64,000 nucleotides of DNA from Oxalobacteraceae sp. CFBP 13730 (GCA_014841835.1 JACYUQ010000001.1:1054001-1118000), one strand, 5' to 3'; shown: positions 1 through 7,873, numbered from the stretch's first letter. Made by a program: numbers and translations. Notes: a model not told the origin generated them from the letters alone.

Positions 1-375
1 GCACCCGTTGCAAGAGCAGACACCGTTACACGCAGTAACGCCGACGTCTCCAGCACGACGACGTCGGCCCAGAAACCCGCTACATGCCCCAAAGTCGAAT
101 ATCCGGAGGAAGCGATTCGGCGCGGTTCACAGGGGACCACGACTGTCCGCTTCCTGATCGATATCGACGGTCGCGTCGCCCAGTCCAATATCCTAAAATC
201 CAGTGGAGACTTATCGCTCGACGAGGCGGCGCTTTCTGGACTGTCCAAATGCCGCTTTAAGCCGGCCGTCAGAGATGGCCAGCCACAACGCGCATGGGTT
301 CCGGTCCAATACGTCTGGTCATTACCCCCCGCCGGCAAACTTCAAGTTCCATCTCCGGCTACTCCGCAACCTTAG
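1..375 (+). CDS. TonB-family C-terminal domain protein (5' truncated)
   Basis: Frame 1 is open from the first base to the TAG at 373-375, so the gene begins before the window. The visible 124 residues are a low-complexity Thr/Ser linker followed by a TonB C-terminal fold: CPKVEYPEEAIRRG, then TVRFLIDIDGRV, then DEAALSGLSKCRFKPA and a final PVQYVW strand. TonB C-terminal domains contact TonB boxes of outer-membrane receptors and pass on proton-motive energy. The two cysteines bracketing the domain are typical of short periplasmic TonB-like proteins. The missing N-terminus (membrane anchor or signal peptide) decides whether this is a true TonB or only an energy-transducer-like protein. Confidence 0.85.
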   Translation, partial: APVARADTVTRSNADVSSTTTSAQKPATCPKVEYPEEAIRRGSQGTTTVRFLIDIDGRVAQSNILKSSGDLSLDEAALSGLSKCRFKPAVRDGQPQRAWVPVQYVWSLPPAGKLQVPSPATPQP

Positions 376-484
376 AACCATTGCGGCAGTCAAAAGCCTA
401 ATCGATTTCACGCAAGAGTTTGCTTCGGATCGGTTCTTGGCTGTCGAGACAGTCGGTGACCTTTCTGACTTGGCAACCTGTTAA

Positions 485-520
485 GCGGACCCGAACGGCC
501 GAGTTCGGCCAAAAGCCGGC
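485..520. repeat. Short dispersed repeat, copy 1
   Basis: A segment centred on CGGCCGAGTTCGGCCAAAAG contains a small dyad (GGCCGA / TTCGGCC) followed by an A-rich tail. Related segments occur near 1820-1850 and 2333-2363, always between small genes of the left-end accessory region. Confidence 0.5.
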
Positions 521-600
521 AATCGAGTCGCTGATCAGATTATGTGACTCGTTTGGGGTAACGATTCGCTACCGCGAAATCTGTAGAGGACTCAATACTC

Positions 601-1050
601 ATGCTTAAACTACATCTCTTATTCTCTGCTGCAGTGTTGCTGGGGAGCAGCGCTGCAAACGCCTGCCAAGGGCCATTTCCTATGATAGCCGTTCAGTACC
701 TTGTAAACGAACAGGTGCCTGAACGCGTTGAAGCAACGATAACAAATCCATTAGAAAAGCTATTTATCGGAACATCACGCCTTGCTGAACTGCGCTCCAT
801 GACGGGTCACGGTTCGGCTGCATTCGAGATGCGATTCGACGGCGGAGCCAACGAACAGGATCTGGAGACGGCAAAGCAGCGAGTTCAGAGACTGGCTCTC
901 GCTAAAGGAATTCAGGTCATATCCAAGAAAGTGTTTCTCACCTCATCATGCTTGAGTACGTGGCCATGGTCTGATGACCAGCAGCTGAATGCACGTAACG
1001 GTCGACGTGAGTCTTCTGGTTCCGTGCGAATGGAATCCGCAATCATGTAG
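601..1050 (+). CDS. Small exported protein resembling an RND-efflux porter subdomain
   Basis: 149 residues. The N-terminus is a classical signal peptide (MLKLHLLFSAAVLLGSSAANA) with likely cleavage before CQG. Residues about 28-105 resemble the first periplasmic porter segment of RND pumps such as AcrB or CusA: PERVEATITNPLEKL corresponds to the usual P-x-x-VE-x-x-V-T-x-PLE helix, followed by LRSMTGHGS, a MRFDGGANEQDLETAKQRV strand-helix and a final strand. No transmembrane RND core follows; the reading frame ends at 1050 in unrelated sequence. It could be a free-standing periplasmic protein or an RND gene fragment joined to a signal peptide. The start is chosen because it gives the complete signal peptide. 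No other gene in the immediate area suggests a pump. Confidence 0.65.
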   Translation: MLKLHLLFSAAVLLGSSAANACQGPFPMIAVQYLVNEQVPERVEATITNPLEKLFIGTSRLAELRSMTGHGSAAFEMRFDGGANEQDLETAKQRVQRLALAKGIQVISKKVFLTSSCLSTWPWSDDQQLNARNGRRESSGSVRMESAIM

Positions 1051-1136
1051 CGACCGGCTGTTTAGGGTCGGGTACTGCCGTCCGTGCTTAAAGGATGAGT
1101 ACGCCAGAATGAGTTCCGATTCCAAAGGAGAACCTC

Positions 1137-1763
1137 ATGAAACCGAACGCGCAGATGCCGCTACACCGTGCGGCCTGGAACAAGGGCAAACTGGTCGGCC
1201 AGAAAACACCGCTGAAGTTAAAGGAAATATGGGCGATACGGATCCGCCTCCAGCTGACGGAAAAAGTCAGGGATCTTGCCCTGTTCAACTAGGCAATCGA
1301 TAGTAAGCTCTGCGGCTGCGACCTGCTGAGTTTTAAAGTTAGTGACATCGCACAAGGGCGTAGCGTCATGCACCGTGCGATCGTGATGCAACGTAAAACG
1401 CATCGCCCAGTACAGTTCGAAGTCACTGACGTAACAAGGCAGGCGGTGCTGGCATGGATTGATTACGCGAAGCTTGCAAACAATGCGTTTCTCTTTCCGA
1501 GCAGGGTTGCGGCCTCGCCACATTTGTCAACGCGACAGTACGCGCGCATCGTCAGACGATGGGTGGCCTCGATCGGCCTTGATGTGGTGGCGTATGGCAC
1601 ACATACGATGCGCCGAACGAAAGCAACGCTGATCTATCGAAGGACCAAGAATCTTCGTGCGGTTCAGCTACTTTTGGGACATACCAAGTTGGAAAGTACA
1701 GTACGTTATCTCGGCATCGAAGTCGATGATGCACTTGAGATAGCTGAGCAAACCGAGGTATAG
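1137..1763 (+). pseudogene. Tyrosine recombinase/integrase pseudogene (in-frame TAG, catalytic Arg lost)
   Basis: One frame from ATG 1137 (AAGGAG 6-8 bases upstream) to the TAG at 1761-1763 encodes a compact phage-type integrase of about 208 residues. It is broken by TAG at 1290-1292, where relatives have Leu in FNLAIDSKLR. Just after the stop the box that should carry the first catalytic Arg reads SKLCGCDLL, so CGC has become TGC (Arg to Cys). The downstream part is intact: HTMRRTKATLIYRRT, the LLLGHTK box and the YLG nucleophile region. This small integrase family is common and multicopy in proteobacteria. Two independent inactivating changes argue for a dead copy. From 1368 a 131-residue piece could still be read. 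Confidence 0.85.
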
Positions 1764-1819
1764 GGAGTACCGTTGCCGGCCTTGGTCGGCGGTCAACTGT
1801 TAGTGAAAACCTGCTTGGC

Positions 1820-1850
1820 AGCGGCCGGCCGATTTCGGCCAAGAGCAGTC
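1820..1850. repeat. Short dispersed repeat, copy 2
   Basis: GGCCGATTTCGGCCAAGAGC matches the core of the 485-520 segment with few changes. It lies about 60 bases after the integrase pseudogene and 80 bases before the next gene. Confidence 0.5.
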
Positions 1851-1931
1851 GTTTAGCGTAGTGTGAAAAAGCGCGCCTTTTCCCCTGCTCCGACTGCGAT
1901 AAGATTGAAAACCATCCGTTAATCGTCCTCC

Positions 1932-2285
1932 ATGTCCAACAATACTCGCCGTACTAAAGCGCTCGCAATCTTGGCCGATACTGGCATTTGGCGCAGCAAT
2001 TATGAACCTCCGTATCTGCGTTTGCTCTGGCGCCTTGGTGTCGATGCAGCCCCGCCTCACTTCGTGCCGTTCTGGCGCACCCTTCTCCATGCTGGAATAT
2101 GGTTTGGCTCTTTTTGGGGAGTCTTTATGTCGCTGTTTGTTTGGAGTCAACAGGGCTTTCCGTTTGCACTGGCTGTCGTGATTGCCGCAGGCGTCGGTTT
2201 GTTTTTCGGTCTCAGCATGGCAGGCTATTACGCTTATGGTCGCCGCAAGTATCATTTGCCTAAGTGGAATTCCATACTGTCCTGA
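1932..2285 (+). CDS. DUF6404-like small membrane protein
   Basis: 117 residues. A soluble N-terminal part (RRTKALAILADTGIWRSNYEPPYLRLLWRLG) is followed by two hydrophobic helices (about residues 53-72 and 76-98) and a basic C-terminal tail. The order, a short helical domain with PP-x-LRLLWRLG then two membrane spans, fits the DUF6404 family of inner-membrane proteins of unknown function. There is no clear operon partner; both flanks hold short dispersed repeats. The function is unknown. Confidence 0.7.
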   Translation: MSNNTRRTKALAILADTGIWRSNYEPPYLRLLWRLGVDAAPPHFVPFWRTLLHAGIWFGSFWGVFMSLFVWSQQGFPFALAVVIAAGVGLFFGLSMAGYYAYGRRKYHLPKWNSILS

Positions 2286-2332
2286 TGCAGGTTCTCGCGT
2301 GCGCTCAAGGATGGTCTGATGTACAAGCTAGA

Positions 2333-2363
2333 ACTTCCGAAATCGGCCACGAGCGGACCTTCG
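2333..2363. repeat. Short dispersed repeat, copy 3
   Basis: CTTCCGAAATCGGCCACGAG followed by GCGGACCT is a more diverged relative of the segments at 485-520 and 1820-1850. The GCGGACC block also occurs at 485-491. Confidence 0.4.
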
Positions 2364-2456
2364 ATGATTGGCATGTATGACTGAGGGCAGGCCTCTGAAC
2401 CAACCTGGATTTGTATGTACAAATCCAGTTATCGTCACGCGAAAGCCTAGAAAAAG

Positions 2457-2888
2457 ATGACAAACCGGAATGGTGAGGTGGATCTGGTTAGCAAGCCAAT
2501 GCGGACTCTACCTTATACGCCTGGCCATCTGAACTACCTTCTTCCGTCAGATCAGCCAATTCATGAACTACGTCCTCTGATGAAAAGTTGGACACGACGC
2601 TTAGTTGTTTTAGTAGCGTTATCGTTGGTCATATATGGATTTTACGGACTGCTTGTGGATGACATCTACATACCTAGCAGAAGGTCTCCGGGTCATCACT
2701 ATCGCGGGGCATCGGCTTTTGTAGCCTTACCGATGATTATCAGCTTTGCCAGCGTGTTAATCACTGTTGCATTTGCTCGCTATGATTCGAGGAAAAACAC
2801 TTTGGTCGCGGGACGATTTGCGAAGCTCCTTTTAACTGTGTCAGTCATTTCAATAGTGGGTGGAATTGCGATGTTTCTTAACCACTGA
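2457..2888 (+). CDS. Hypothetical membrane protein
   Basis: 143 residues with three likely membrane spans: about 47-67 (RLVVLVALSLVIYGFYGLLV), about 87-107 (ASAFVALPMIISFASVLITV) and near the C-terminus (LLLTVSVISIVGGIAMFL). The polar N-terminal 45 residues contain no motif I recognise. The ribosome site is weak (GAAAAAG before ATG 2457), so a later start is possible. Codon use is less GC-biased than in the core genes of this window, in keeping with an accessory region. I assign no function. Confidence 0.55.
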   Translation: MTNRNGEVDLVSKPMRTLPYTPGHLNYLLPSDQPIHELRPLMKSWTRRLVVLVALSLVIYGFYGLLVDDIYIPSRRSPGHHYRGASAFVALPMIISFASVLITVAFARYDSRKNTLVAGRFAKLLLTVSVISIVGGIAMFLNH

Positions 2889-3052
2889 ACTTCGTTGCTG
2901 AAGGTCCGGAATGGGTCGGATGCGGCCCGTCACTGCTTTGCAAATGACGGATTTTACGAAGACCAGCAAACATCAGGGAGCAAAAGTGCAATGGCCGACT
3001 ATCGATCAAGCGTTCATCAGACAGATCTATCCTGGTGAAAACTGCAAAGCGA

Positions 3053-3424
3053 TCAAGCTTCCAGGCTAGATCGCAATGGACATTGCTCCATATCGGGCGT
3101 CAGTCGCCGTGCCAGATCGTCGCGCAGAGTCTGCAAGTCAGAAATACGACGATCGATGTCCTGGAGCTTGCGCGCCAGCGCCGCTCGCAGCTGCTTGCCG
3201 GATGCATCTGGATTGGTCAAAAGCGGCAGGTCCGCTTCGATTTCTACCAACGTAAAACCCAGTGACTGCGCCAGGCGCATATAGCGTAGCCACTCCACCG
3301 CCTCGGGTGGATAGTCGCGGTAGCCGTTGGCACTGCGCCGGGCATGCAGCAGGCCACGCTTCTCGTAAAACCGCAAGGTGTCGCGCGACAGGCCAGTGGC
3401 GTTCGCCATTTCTCCTATCTGCAT
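3053..3424 (-). CDS. MerR-family transcriptional regulator
   Basis: 123 residues. The N-terminal MerR winged helix is clear: MQIGEMANATGLSRDTLRFYEKRGLL, then YRDYPPEAVEWLRYMRLAQSLGFTL. It is followed by a long dimerisation helix (about 75-112). The tail contains only one Cys (EQCPL), which does not form a recognisable metal-binding CxxC set, so the effector may be an organic ligand. The gene faces away from a small membrane-protein gene (3503) across an 80-base gap that contains a MerR-style promoter with a dyad between -35 and -10. The neighbour at 3503 is therefore the likely target, together with the regulator itself. Confidence 0.88.
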   Translation of the reverse strand: MQIGEMANATGLSRDTLRFYEKRGLLHARRSANGYRDYPPEAVEWLRYMRLAQSLGFTLVEIEADLPLLTNPDASGKQLRAALARKLQDIDRRISDLQTLRDDLARRLTPDMEQCPLRSSLEA

Positions 3425-3442
3425 GGTTGCTCCTGTTTTCGC

Positions 3443-3474
3443 TTGACCATGGAGTTTACTCCAGGCTTTAGCAT
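3443..3474 (+). promoter_or_regulatory. MerR-type promoter with internal dyad
   Basis: TTGACC (3443-3448) and TAGCAT (3469-3474) are separated by 20 bases, longer than the normal 17 and typical of promoters untwisted by MerR proteins. The spacer holds a 14-base dyad, TGGAGT-TT-ACTCCA (3450-3463). It lies in the gap between the divergent merR-like gene and the membrane-protein gene at 3503 and reads toward the latter. Confidence 0.7.
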
Positions 3475-3502
3475 CCGGTCTTGTTCAATATGAGGAGAGA
3501 TC

Positions 3503-3901
3503 ATGCAGTTTTCAGCTTCCAGCTTTACGCGCTTGGTGCGCGCCAGCGGCGTGTACGACGTCCTGGTAACAGCGCCATTTGCTACACCATGGACTTTTGC
3601 GCTAGCCCATAGCCAGCTCAGCGGCATTAACCAGGCGCTCGGTGGCTCTGCGCTGCCCGTGTTCGCTCCGTTTCACGTCTTGTTCGCCTGCCTGCTTGGC
3701 AGCGTGGTATTGGTATGGTCACTGCTGCGCATCGCCGATCCGCAGCAGCGGTTCGGCCGCTATGACGGCGCAGCGCGCATGATGTTTGCCACATGGATGG
3801 TGTGGGCGTTGAGCGCCACTGGCGAGCCGGTGCTCTGGATTTTTATCCTGCCCGAGCTGGCGTGGGGCGTGGCGCAGTGGTGGCCAGTGCGCCACGCCTG
3901 A
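3503..3901 (+). CDS. Small membrane protein, probable target of the MerR regulator
   Basis: 132 residues with an upstream GAGGAGA ribosome site. The protein begins MQFSASSFTRLVRASGVYD and has at least three hydrophobic segments: about 20-35, 53-76 (FAPFHVLFACLLGSVVLVWSLL) and 92-125, the last rich in Trp. It looks like a compact inner-membrane protein. I do not recognise a family with certainty. Context is informative: it is divergent from a MerR gene and sits directly downstream of the long-spacer promoter with dyad, so it is probably induced by the MerR effector. Confidence 0.7.
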   Translation: MQFSASSFTRLVRASGVYDVLVTAPFATPWTFALAHSQLSGINQALGGSALPVFAPFHVLFACLLGSVVLVWSLLRIADPQQRFGRYDGAARMMFATWMVWALSATGEPVLWIFILPELAWGVAQWWPVRHA

Positions 3902-3982
3902 GTAAGGAAAAACCTGGCACAGGGTGCACTGGCTTCGTGGCGTTACCAACCTCATACACCTGCGTCACGGCAGATCCGGCGT

Positions 3983-4894
3983 TCACGTACGTTGTGCATC
4001 AACCCTGGGCGGCTGCATGGCGGTGATCTTTCTTACATCGTTGAATCGGCCGGCCTGCTGCGCTGCGGCTGCCATGGCGCCGGCCAGCGCCCGGCATTCG
4101 TTCTCGCCCTGGGCCAGCAACATGCGAAACGAAGGAATGCGCGATATCGACCACAAGATGGCGGCCGTTACCCAGAACGGGCTGGCGTGCAGCCGCCGTT
4201 TCCCGGCTGGATAGAGCTGGTCGCCGCCGCTGACGATCAGCGCAAAACACGCCTGCACGCCGCGTGCCAGGACTACCGCCTCACGCCAGCTGGCGCCACC
4301 TCCCCGGCGCACGCCTGCCACCGAAACTGCTTCGAATGCGACGCACAAGGGTGCATGGCAGCGCAGCCATCGCAGCATGTCCGGCTCCAGGACCGCAGGC
4401 AGCCCGCCAGCGTTGAACACGTCAGCCCAGCGCTGGGCATTGAGCTTGCTCTTTTGTCCGCCGGCGCCGATGACCGCATGCAGTCTGCCGTCGGCGTCGA
4501 GGCTGGCCTGCACGAATGGCATGCCGAAGTCGCAGCGCGCGGGACCGATTGCATCGCGCAAACGCTCGGGGTCAAACTGGTTGACCATGAACAGGATGCG
4601 GGCAGCGGCGCTGTCGCGCAGAGCGGAAATCAGGGTATCGACCTGCTGCGCCGGCACAGTGACGATCACGAGGTCATACGGCGTCGCAGTGTCGAGCCGG
4701 TCGGCGACGGTCACCGGGGCGCGCGTGCCGTCGTCCCTGACAATGGCGCCGTCGCGCTGCAGTTGCCGCAGCCGAGGGGAATCCGGGCGGGCGATGACGG
4801 TTAGGGCGTGCCCGCCGGCGAAGGCCAATTGGTAGGCGAAGGTGCTACCGATGTTGCCGGTGCCGATGATGGCGATTTGAAGTGGATTGGACAA
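3983..4894 (-). CDS. Ketopantoate reductase-family oxidoreductase
   Basis: The N-terminus is a Rossmann fold with IAIIGTGNIGSTFAYQLA (GxGxxG), and the helical C-terminal half fits the ApbA/PanE C-terminal domain, so this is an NAD(P)H-dependent reductase of the PanE superfamily. About 303 residues is normal for the family. No ATG precedes the glycine loop at a sensible distance. The chosen start is TTG at 4894, five residues before the first strand, with AGGA just upstream and 22 bases after the stop of the membrane-protein gene at 4917. The pairing with that gene and with a divergent AraC regulator suggests a specialised substrate rather than housekeeping pantothenate synthesis; that is inference. 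Confidence 0.72.
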   Translation of the reverse strand: MSNPLQIAIIGTGNIGSTFAYQLAFAGGHALTVIARPDSPRLRQLQRDGAIVRDDGTRAPVTVADRLDTATPYDLVIVTVPAQQVDTLISALRDSAAARILFMVNQFDPERLRDAIGPARCDFGMPFVQASLDADGRLHAVIGAGGQKSKLNAQRWADVFNAGGLPAVLEPDMLRWLRCHAPLCVAFEAVSVAGVRRGGGASWREAVVLARGVQACFALIVSGGDQLYPAGKRRLHASPFWVTAAILWSISRIPSFRMLLAQGENECRALAGAMAAAAQQAGRFNDVRKITAMQPPRVDAQRT

Positions 4895-4916
4895 GGGGAT
4901 CCTGGTGAGTGGAAGG

Positions 4917-5651
4917 TCAGGCCGCGGCGGTCGCCACAGTGCTTTGTTTGAGTTGCATCCGCGTGAGTGCCGCCCACGCCAGCACATAAGTCGCGGTCAT
5001 GGCCGTGAAGCCCGCATGCGCGGCGCTACCGAGCAGACGGTCTGCGATGAAACCGAAAGCAGGGATGATCTGCTGCGCGTGCACGCCCATGAAATGCGCG
5101 GGACGCGCATCGCCAACCCGGCGCCAGCCGACCAGCGGCAACCCGACGCCGGCTGGCGCGCGCTTCCCGCCCAGCATCAACCCGCTGACGGTGGCGAGCA
5201 CGAAGGTCATGAGCAACCCGGTGACGGCGCCGAAGACGGTCACCGACGCGCGCCATGCGGGATTGGTGTCCATGATGACCCAGGCCAGCCAGGCTTGCGA
5301 CGCCGTCAATGCGATGGCGCCGCATGCCATCAGCACCGTCAACGCCGTGTGCAGCGCGTCGCTGGTGTTGTAATGCGACGGCTCGCTACGGCTGGCCTGG
5401 TAGGTAATATAGGCCGCCTCGAAGGTCGACGTCGCGATGATCAGCGCCTCGATGGCGGCCAAAGGTGCGCCGGGGCCGGCGGCGCGCATCAGCACAGCCG
5501 TGGTAGCGGAAAACAGCGCCAGGGCCGCCAGGAATTTGAGCGGTTTGGCCCAGACGTTGACGCCGCGGATCGTCCGCAGATCGCGGCGCGCGGCCAACGT
5601 GGCCGGGATCATGCACAGTGCCAGAATGGCGGCAAAGACAAGCAGGGACAT
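4917..5651 (-). CDS. Polytopic membrane protein in operon with the reductase
   Basis: 244 residues from ATG 5651 (GAGG five bases upstream). Hydrophobic segments are visible around residues 1-18, 40-60, 65-85, 105-125, 135-160 and 210-232, giving about six spans. It contains RRDLRTIRGVNVWAKPLKF after the first span and a Tyr-rich loop (AAYITYQASR). I do not recognise a named family. It is transcribed with the downstream reductase (22-base gap), and its promoter lies in the 98-base gap shared with the divergent AraC gene, so that regulator is the likely controller. Confidence 0.7.
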   Translation of the reverse strand: MSLLVFAAILALCMIPATLAARRDLRTIRGVNVWAKPLKFLAALALFSATTAVLMRAAGPGAPLAAIEALIIATSTFEAAYITYQASRSEPSHYNTSDALHTALTVLMACGAIALTASQAWLAWVIMDTNPAWRASVTVFGAVTGLLMTFVLATVSGLMLGGKRAPAGVGLPLVGWRRVGDARPAHFMGVHAQQIIPAFGFIADRLLGSAAHAGFTAMTATYVLAWAALTRMQLKQSTVATAAA

Positions 5652-5749
5652 CGCGACCTCTGTTACGAAAGCAACGATAGTACAGACGTCTTTCTGCATG
5701 ATCTATATGCTAAAGTCTGCATTATCTTTGCCATCGTCCGGGGACATTC

Positions 5750-6661
5750 ATGGATGCACTGTCGGATGTACTTTCCCTGCTTAAGCCCGTCAACTACATG
5801 TTCCGTGCCGTCGATGCCGCCGGCGACTGGGCCATCGGCTACCCGGAGCATCGCAGCATTAAATGCTTCGCTATCTTGTCGGGGCAGGCCTGGCTGGCAG
5901 TCGACGGCATTGCCGGTGTGTTGCTGGAGGCGGGCGACTGCGTGTTGCTGCCCCGGGGTTTGGCGTTCCGGCTGGGCAGTGCGCTCGACGTGGTTCCGGC
6001 CGACGCGTGGGATGTGTTCCCGTCGGTGGAAGAAGGCGGCGTCGTCACCCTCAACAATGGCGGCGCCGTCTACGGCCTGGGCGGCTACTTCGCTTTTGAC
6101 AGCCGCCATGCGGACATCCTGCTCGGCGTGCTGCCACCCATCGTGCACATCCGCGCGGAGGCGGACCGTGCAGCATTGCGCAGTGCGATGGAGCGCATCA
6201 TGGCTGAACTGCGCACGCCGTTGCCGGGCGGATTTTTGATGGCGCGGCACCTGGCGCACCTGGTGTTGCTTCAGGCGCTGCGCATCATCCTGGCCGAGGG
6301 CCGGGCTGGCGGCATCGGCTGGATTTATGGCCTGGGCGACAAGCAGATCGGCGCCGCGTTGAATGCGCTGCATGGCGATCCGTCCCGCAAGTGGACGATC
6401 GACGCGCTGGCCGCCTTGGCGGCGATGTCGCGCTCGACGTTTGCACTGCGCTTCAAGGAGCGCGTCGGCGAAACGCCCATCGATTACCTGACGCGCTGGC
6501 GCATGCTGTTGGCCGCCGACCGGCTGCTGACATCGCGCGACGCGATCGCCGTCATCGCACCGGCGGTCGGCTATGAATCGGAGAGCGCCTTCAGTACCGC
6601 GTTCAAGCGTGTCATGGGTTGCGCACCGCGCGACTACGTACGCCAGCCCGGCCCAATTTAA
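5750..6661 (+). CDS. AraC-family transcriptional regulator with cupin sensor
   Basis: 303 residues. The N-terminal half (about 20-180) is a cupin-type ligand domain (ILSGQAWLAVDG, LEAGDCVLLPRG, PIVHIRAEAD). The C-terminal ~100 residues contain the two AraC helix-turn-helix motifs: WTIDALAALAAMSRSTFALRF and the signature DAIAVIAPAVGYESESAFS, then AFKRVMGCAPRDYV. This matches the AraC regulators with an AraC_binding/Cupin_6 N-terminus. It is divergently oriented from the membrane-protein/reductase operon with 98 bases between the starts, so direct control of that operon is likely. Confidence 0.9.
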   Translation: MDALSDVLSLLKPVNYMFRAVDAAGDWAIGYPEHRSIKCFAILSGQAWLAVDGIAGVLLEAGDCVLLPRGLAFRLGSALDVVPADAWDVFPSVEEGGVVTLNNGGAVYGLGGYFAFDSRHADILLGVLPPIVHIRAEADRAALRSAMERIMAELRTPLPGGFLMARHLAHLVLLQALRIILAEGRAGGIGWIYGLGDKQIGAALNALHGDPSRKWTIDALAALAAMSRSTFALRFKERVGETPIDYLTRWRMLLAADRLLTSRDAIAVIAPAVGYESESAFSTAFKRVMGCAPRDYVRQPGPI

Positions 6662-6788
6662 GCCGGCTGGCACTGGACCGGGTTTGCGGCAGCTTGCTTT
6701 GCCTGACAAGCTGTCGCGGCACGAGATTTCAAAGCACACTGAGCGGCCCGTAGCCAGAGTCATGTAGCCAACATAGCTGGCATAGCTG

Positions 6789-6935
6789 GGGTCAGGTCTG
6801 ACATTCGGACACAGACTCTTCATTACTATCTTCCATACGGAATTCATAAATGGAGGTTTTGTTGAGTTCGTGTCCGAATGTCAGACCTGACCCTGCTTGT
6901 GCTTGTGACCCTGCTTGTGCTTGACCGTGCTTGTG
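6789..6935. repeat. Palindromic interspersed element, copy A, with tandem tail
   Basis: Two 24-base arms are exact reverse complements: 6789-6812 (GGGTCAGGTCTGACATTCGG...) and 6870-6893. They enclose 57 bases containing GACTCTTC and CATAAATGGA. The right arm is followed by iterated GACCCTGCTTGTGCTT-like units to about 6935. A related element with changed arms and the same GACTCTTC / CATAAAT landmarks occurs at 36753-36947, and a half copy at 36672-36703. This is a dispersed extragenic repeat able to form a long hairpin. No transposase is encoded. Confidence 0.8.
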
Positions 6936-7206
6936 CTGCTCATCACGACGCCGCTCGAACAAGCGGTGCTGGTGGCGCAGACTGTCGCCACGGGTGATCT
7001 GCACAGCCAGATCGTCGTCCAGGGCAACAACGACACCGGCGCGCTGGAAGATACCGCATCGTCGATGGAAGAGCTGACCTCGACCGTGCGCCAGAACGCC
7101 GACAATGCCCGCGAAGCCAACACGCTGGCGCAGAATGCCTATCAGGTGGCCGGCCGTGGCGGCGACACCGTCGGGCGCGTCGTGCCGACGATGGACGCCA
7201 GCACCA
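6930..7206 (+). pseudogene. Chemoreceptor (MCP) remnant with internal deletion
   Basis: The frame reads [23 protein letters not shown], a second membrane helix running into a HAMP domain, then GNNDTG. It jumps straight to [30 protein letters not shown], the start of the methyl-accepting domain. The normal HAMP-to-signalling connector (about 45-50 residues, as in the intact receptor at 43730) is missing. After VVPTMDAST the frame runs into unrelated sequence before the hairpin-tip region is reached. Both ends are truncated, and the 5' end abuts the tandem tail of the palindromic repeat. It is a decayed fragment. Confidence 0.85.
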
Positions 7207-7323
7207 GGAGCATGTGGGAAACCTGCAACAACGTGAAAAAATGGAATCGTGCGCGCAAGAGGGTTTCTTCTCTTATCTTAGTATGTGCAATATCATTTTT
7301 TTAACAGCCAAGGAATTATTGTA

Positions 7324-7821
7324 ATGAAGACTGTCTCCGTACGCCTCCTGTCCAGCCTGGTTCTGATGGCCGCTTCGTTTTCGGCCTCGGCCGGTCCGAA
7401 CGTAGTCAGGGCGCTTGAAGTCAAAGGCGTCTTCAATGAAAAAGTGGGCCCTGCGCCGCAATGTGCGTCCACCCTCGGCGGCAAGCTTGCTGGCCACGGT
7501 GAGACAGCGGAAGGTACGCCAGTCGCGTTCGTGGGCGGAGATTGCTTTGCCCAGTCCGGCACGACATTCACCTTCAGCAAGGGCAAGTTCATCCTGCTGT
7601 ATCCAAACGGCGACCAGATTTTCGCCGACTACAGTGGTCAGTTCGTTCCTACCGGCGCAGGCACTGCCTACGTCATGAACGGCGGCACCTTCACCATCAC
7701 CGGCGGCTCCGGCACCTATTTTCACGCGACCGGCGGCGGCTCGCTGAGCGGCACCGAAGACTTGTCGAACGGCGCCGGTACGATTGGCTTATCGGGTCGT
7801 GTTTCTTACAAGCCGAAGTAA
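7324..7821 (+). CDS. Exported beta-rich protein, function unknown
   Basis: 165 residues from ATG 7324 (AAGGA about 10 bases upstream). It has a clean signal peptide (MKTVSVRLLSSLVLMAASFSASA, cleavage before GPN). The mature part is rich in Gly and Thr with alternating beta strands (GTTFTFSKGKFILLYPNG, FADYSGQFVPTG, GGTFTITGGSGTYFHATG). This resembles calycin-like or allene-oxide-cyclase-like barrel proteins often annotated as hypothetical; the resemblance is only by eye. It stands alone, with an MCP remnant upstream and a long hairpin downstream. Confidence 0.7.
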   Translation: MKTVSVRLLSSLVLMAASFSASAGPNVVRALEVKGVFNEKVGPAPQCASTLGGKLAGHGETAEGTPVAFVGGDCFAQSGTTFTFSKGKFILLYPNGDQIFADYSGQFVPTGAGTAYVMNGGTFTITGGSGTYFHATGGGSLSGTEDLSNGAGTIGLSGRVSYKPK

Positions 7822-7873
7822 TCGCTGAAACAGCGCCACGCGACGCTGACACTGCGTCGTGACGGCCTGACGA

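Noticed and set aside
1137..1763. Prophage or integrative element at the left end
   Set aside because: The integrase is a short dead copy of a multicopy family; no att repeats, tRNA gene or phage structural genes are seen nearby.
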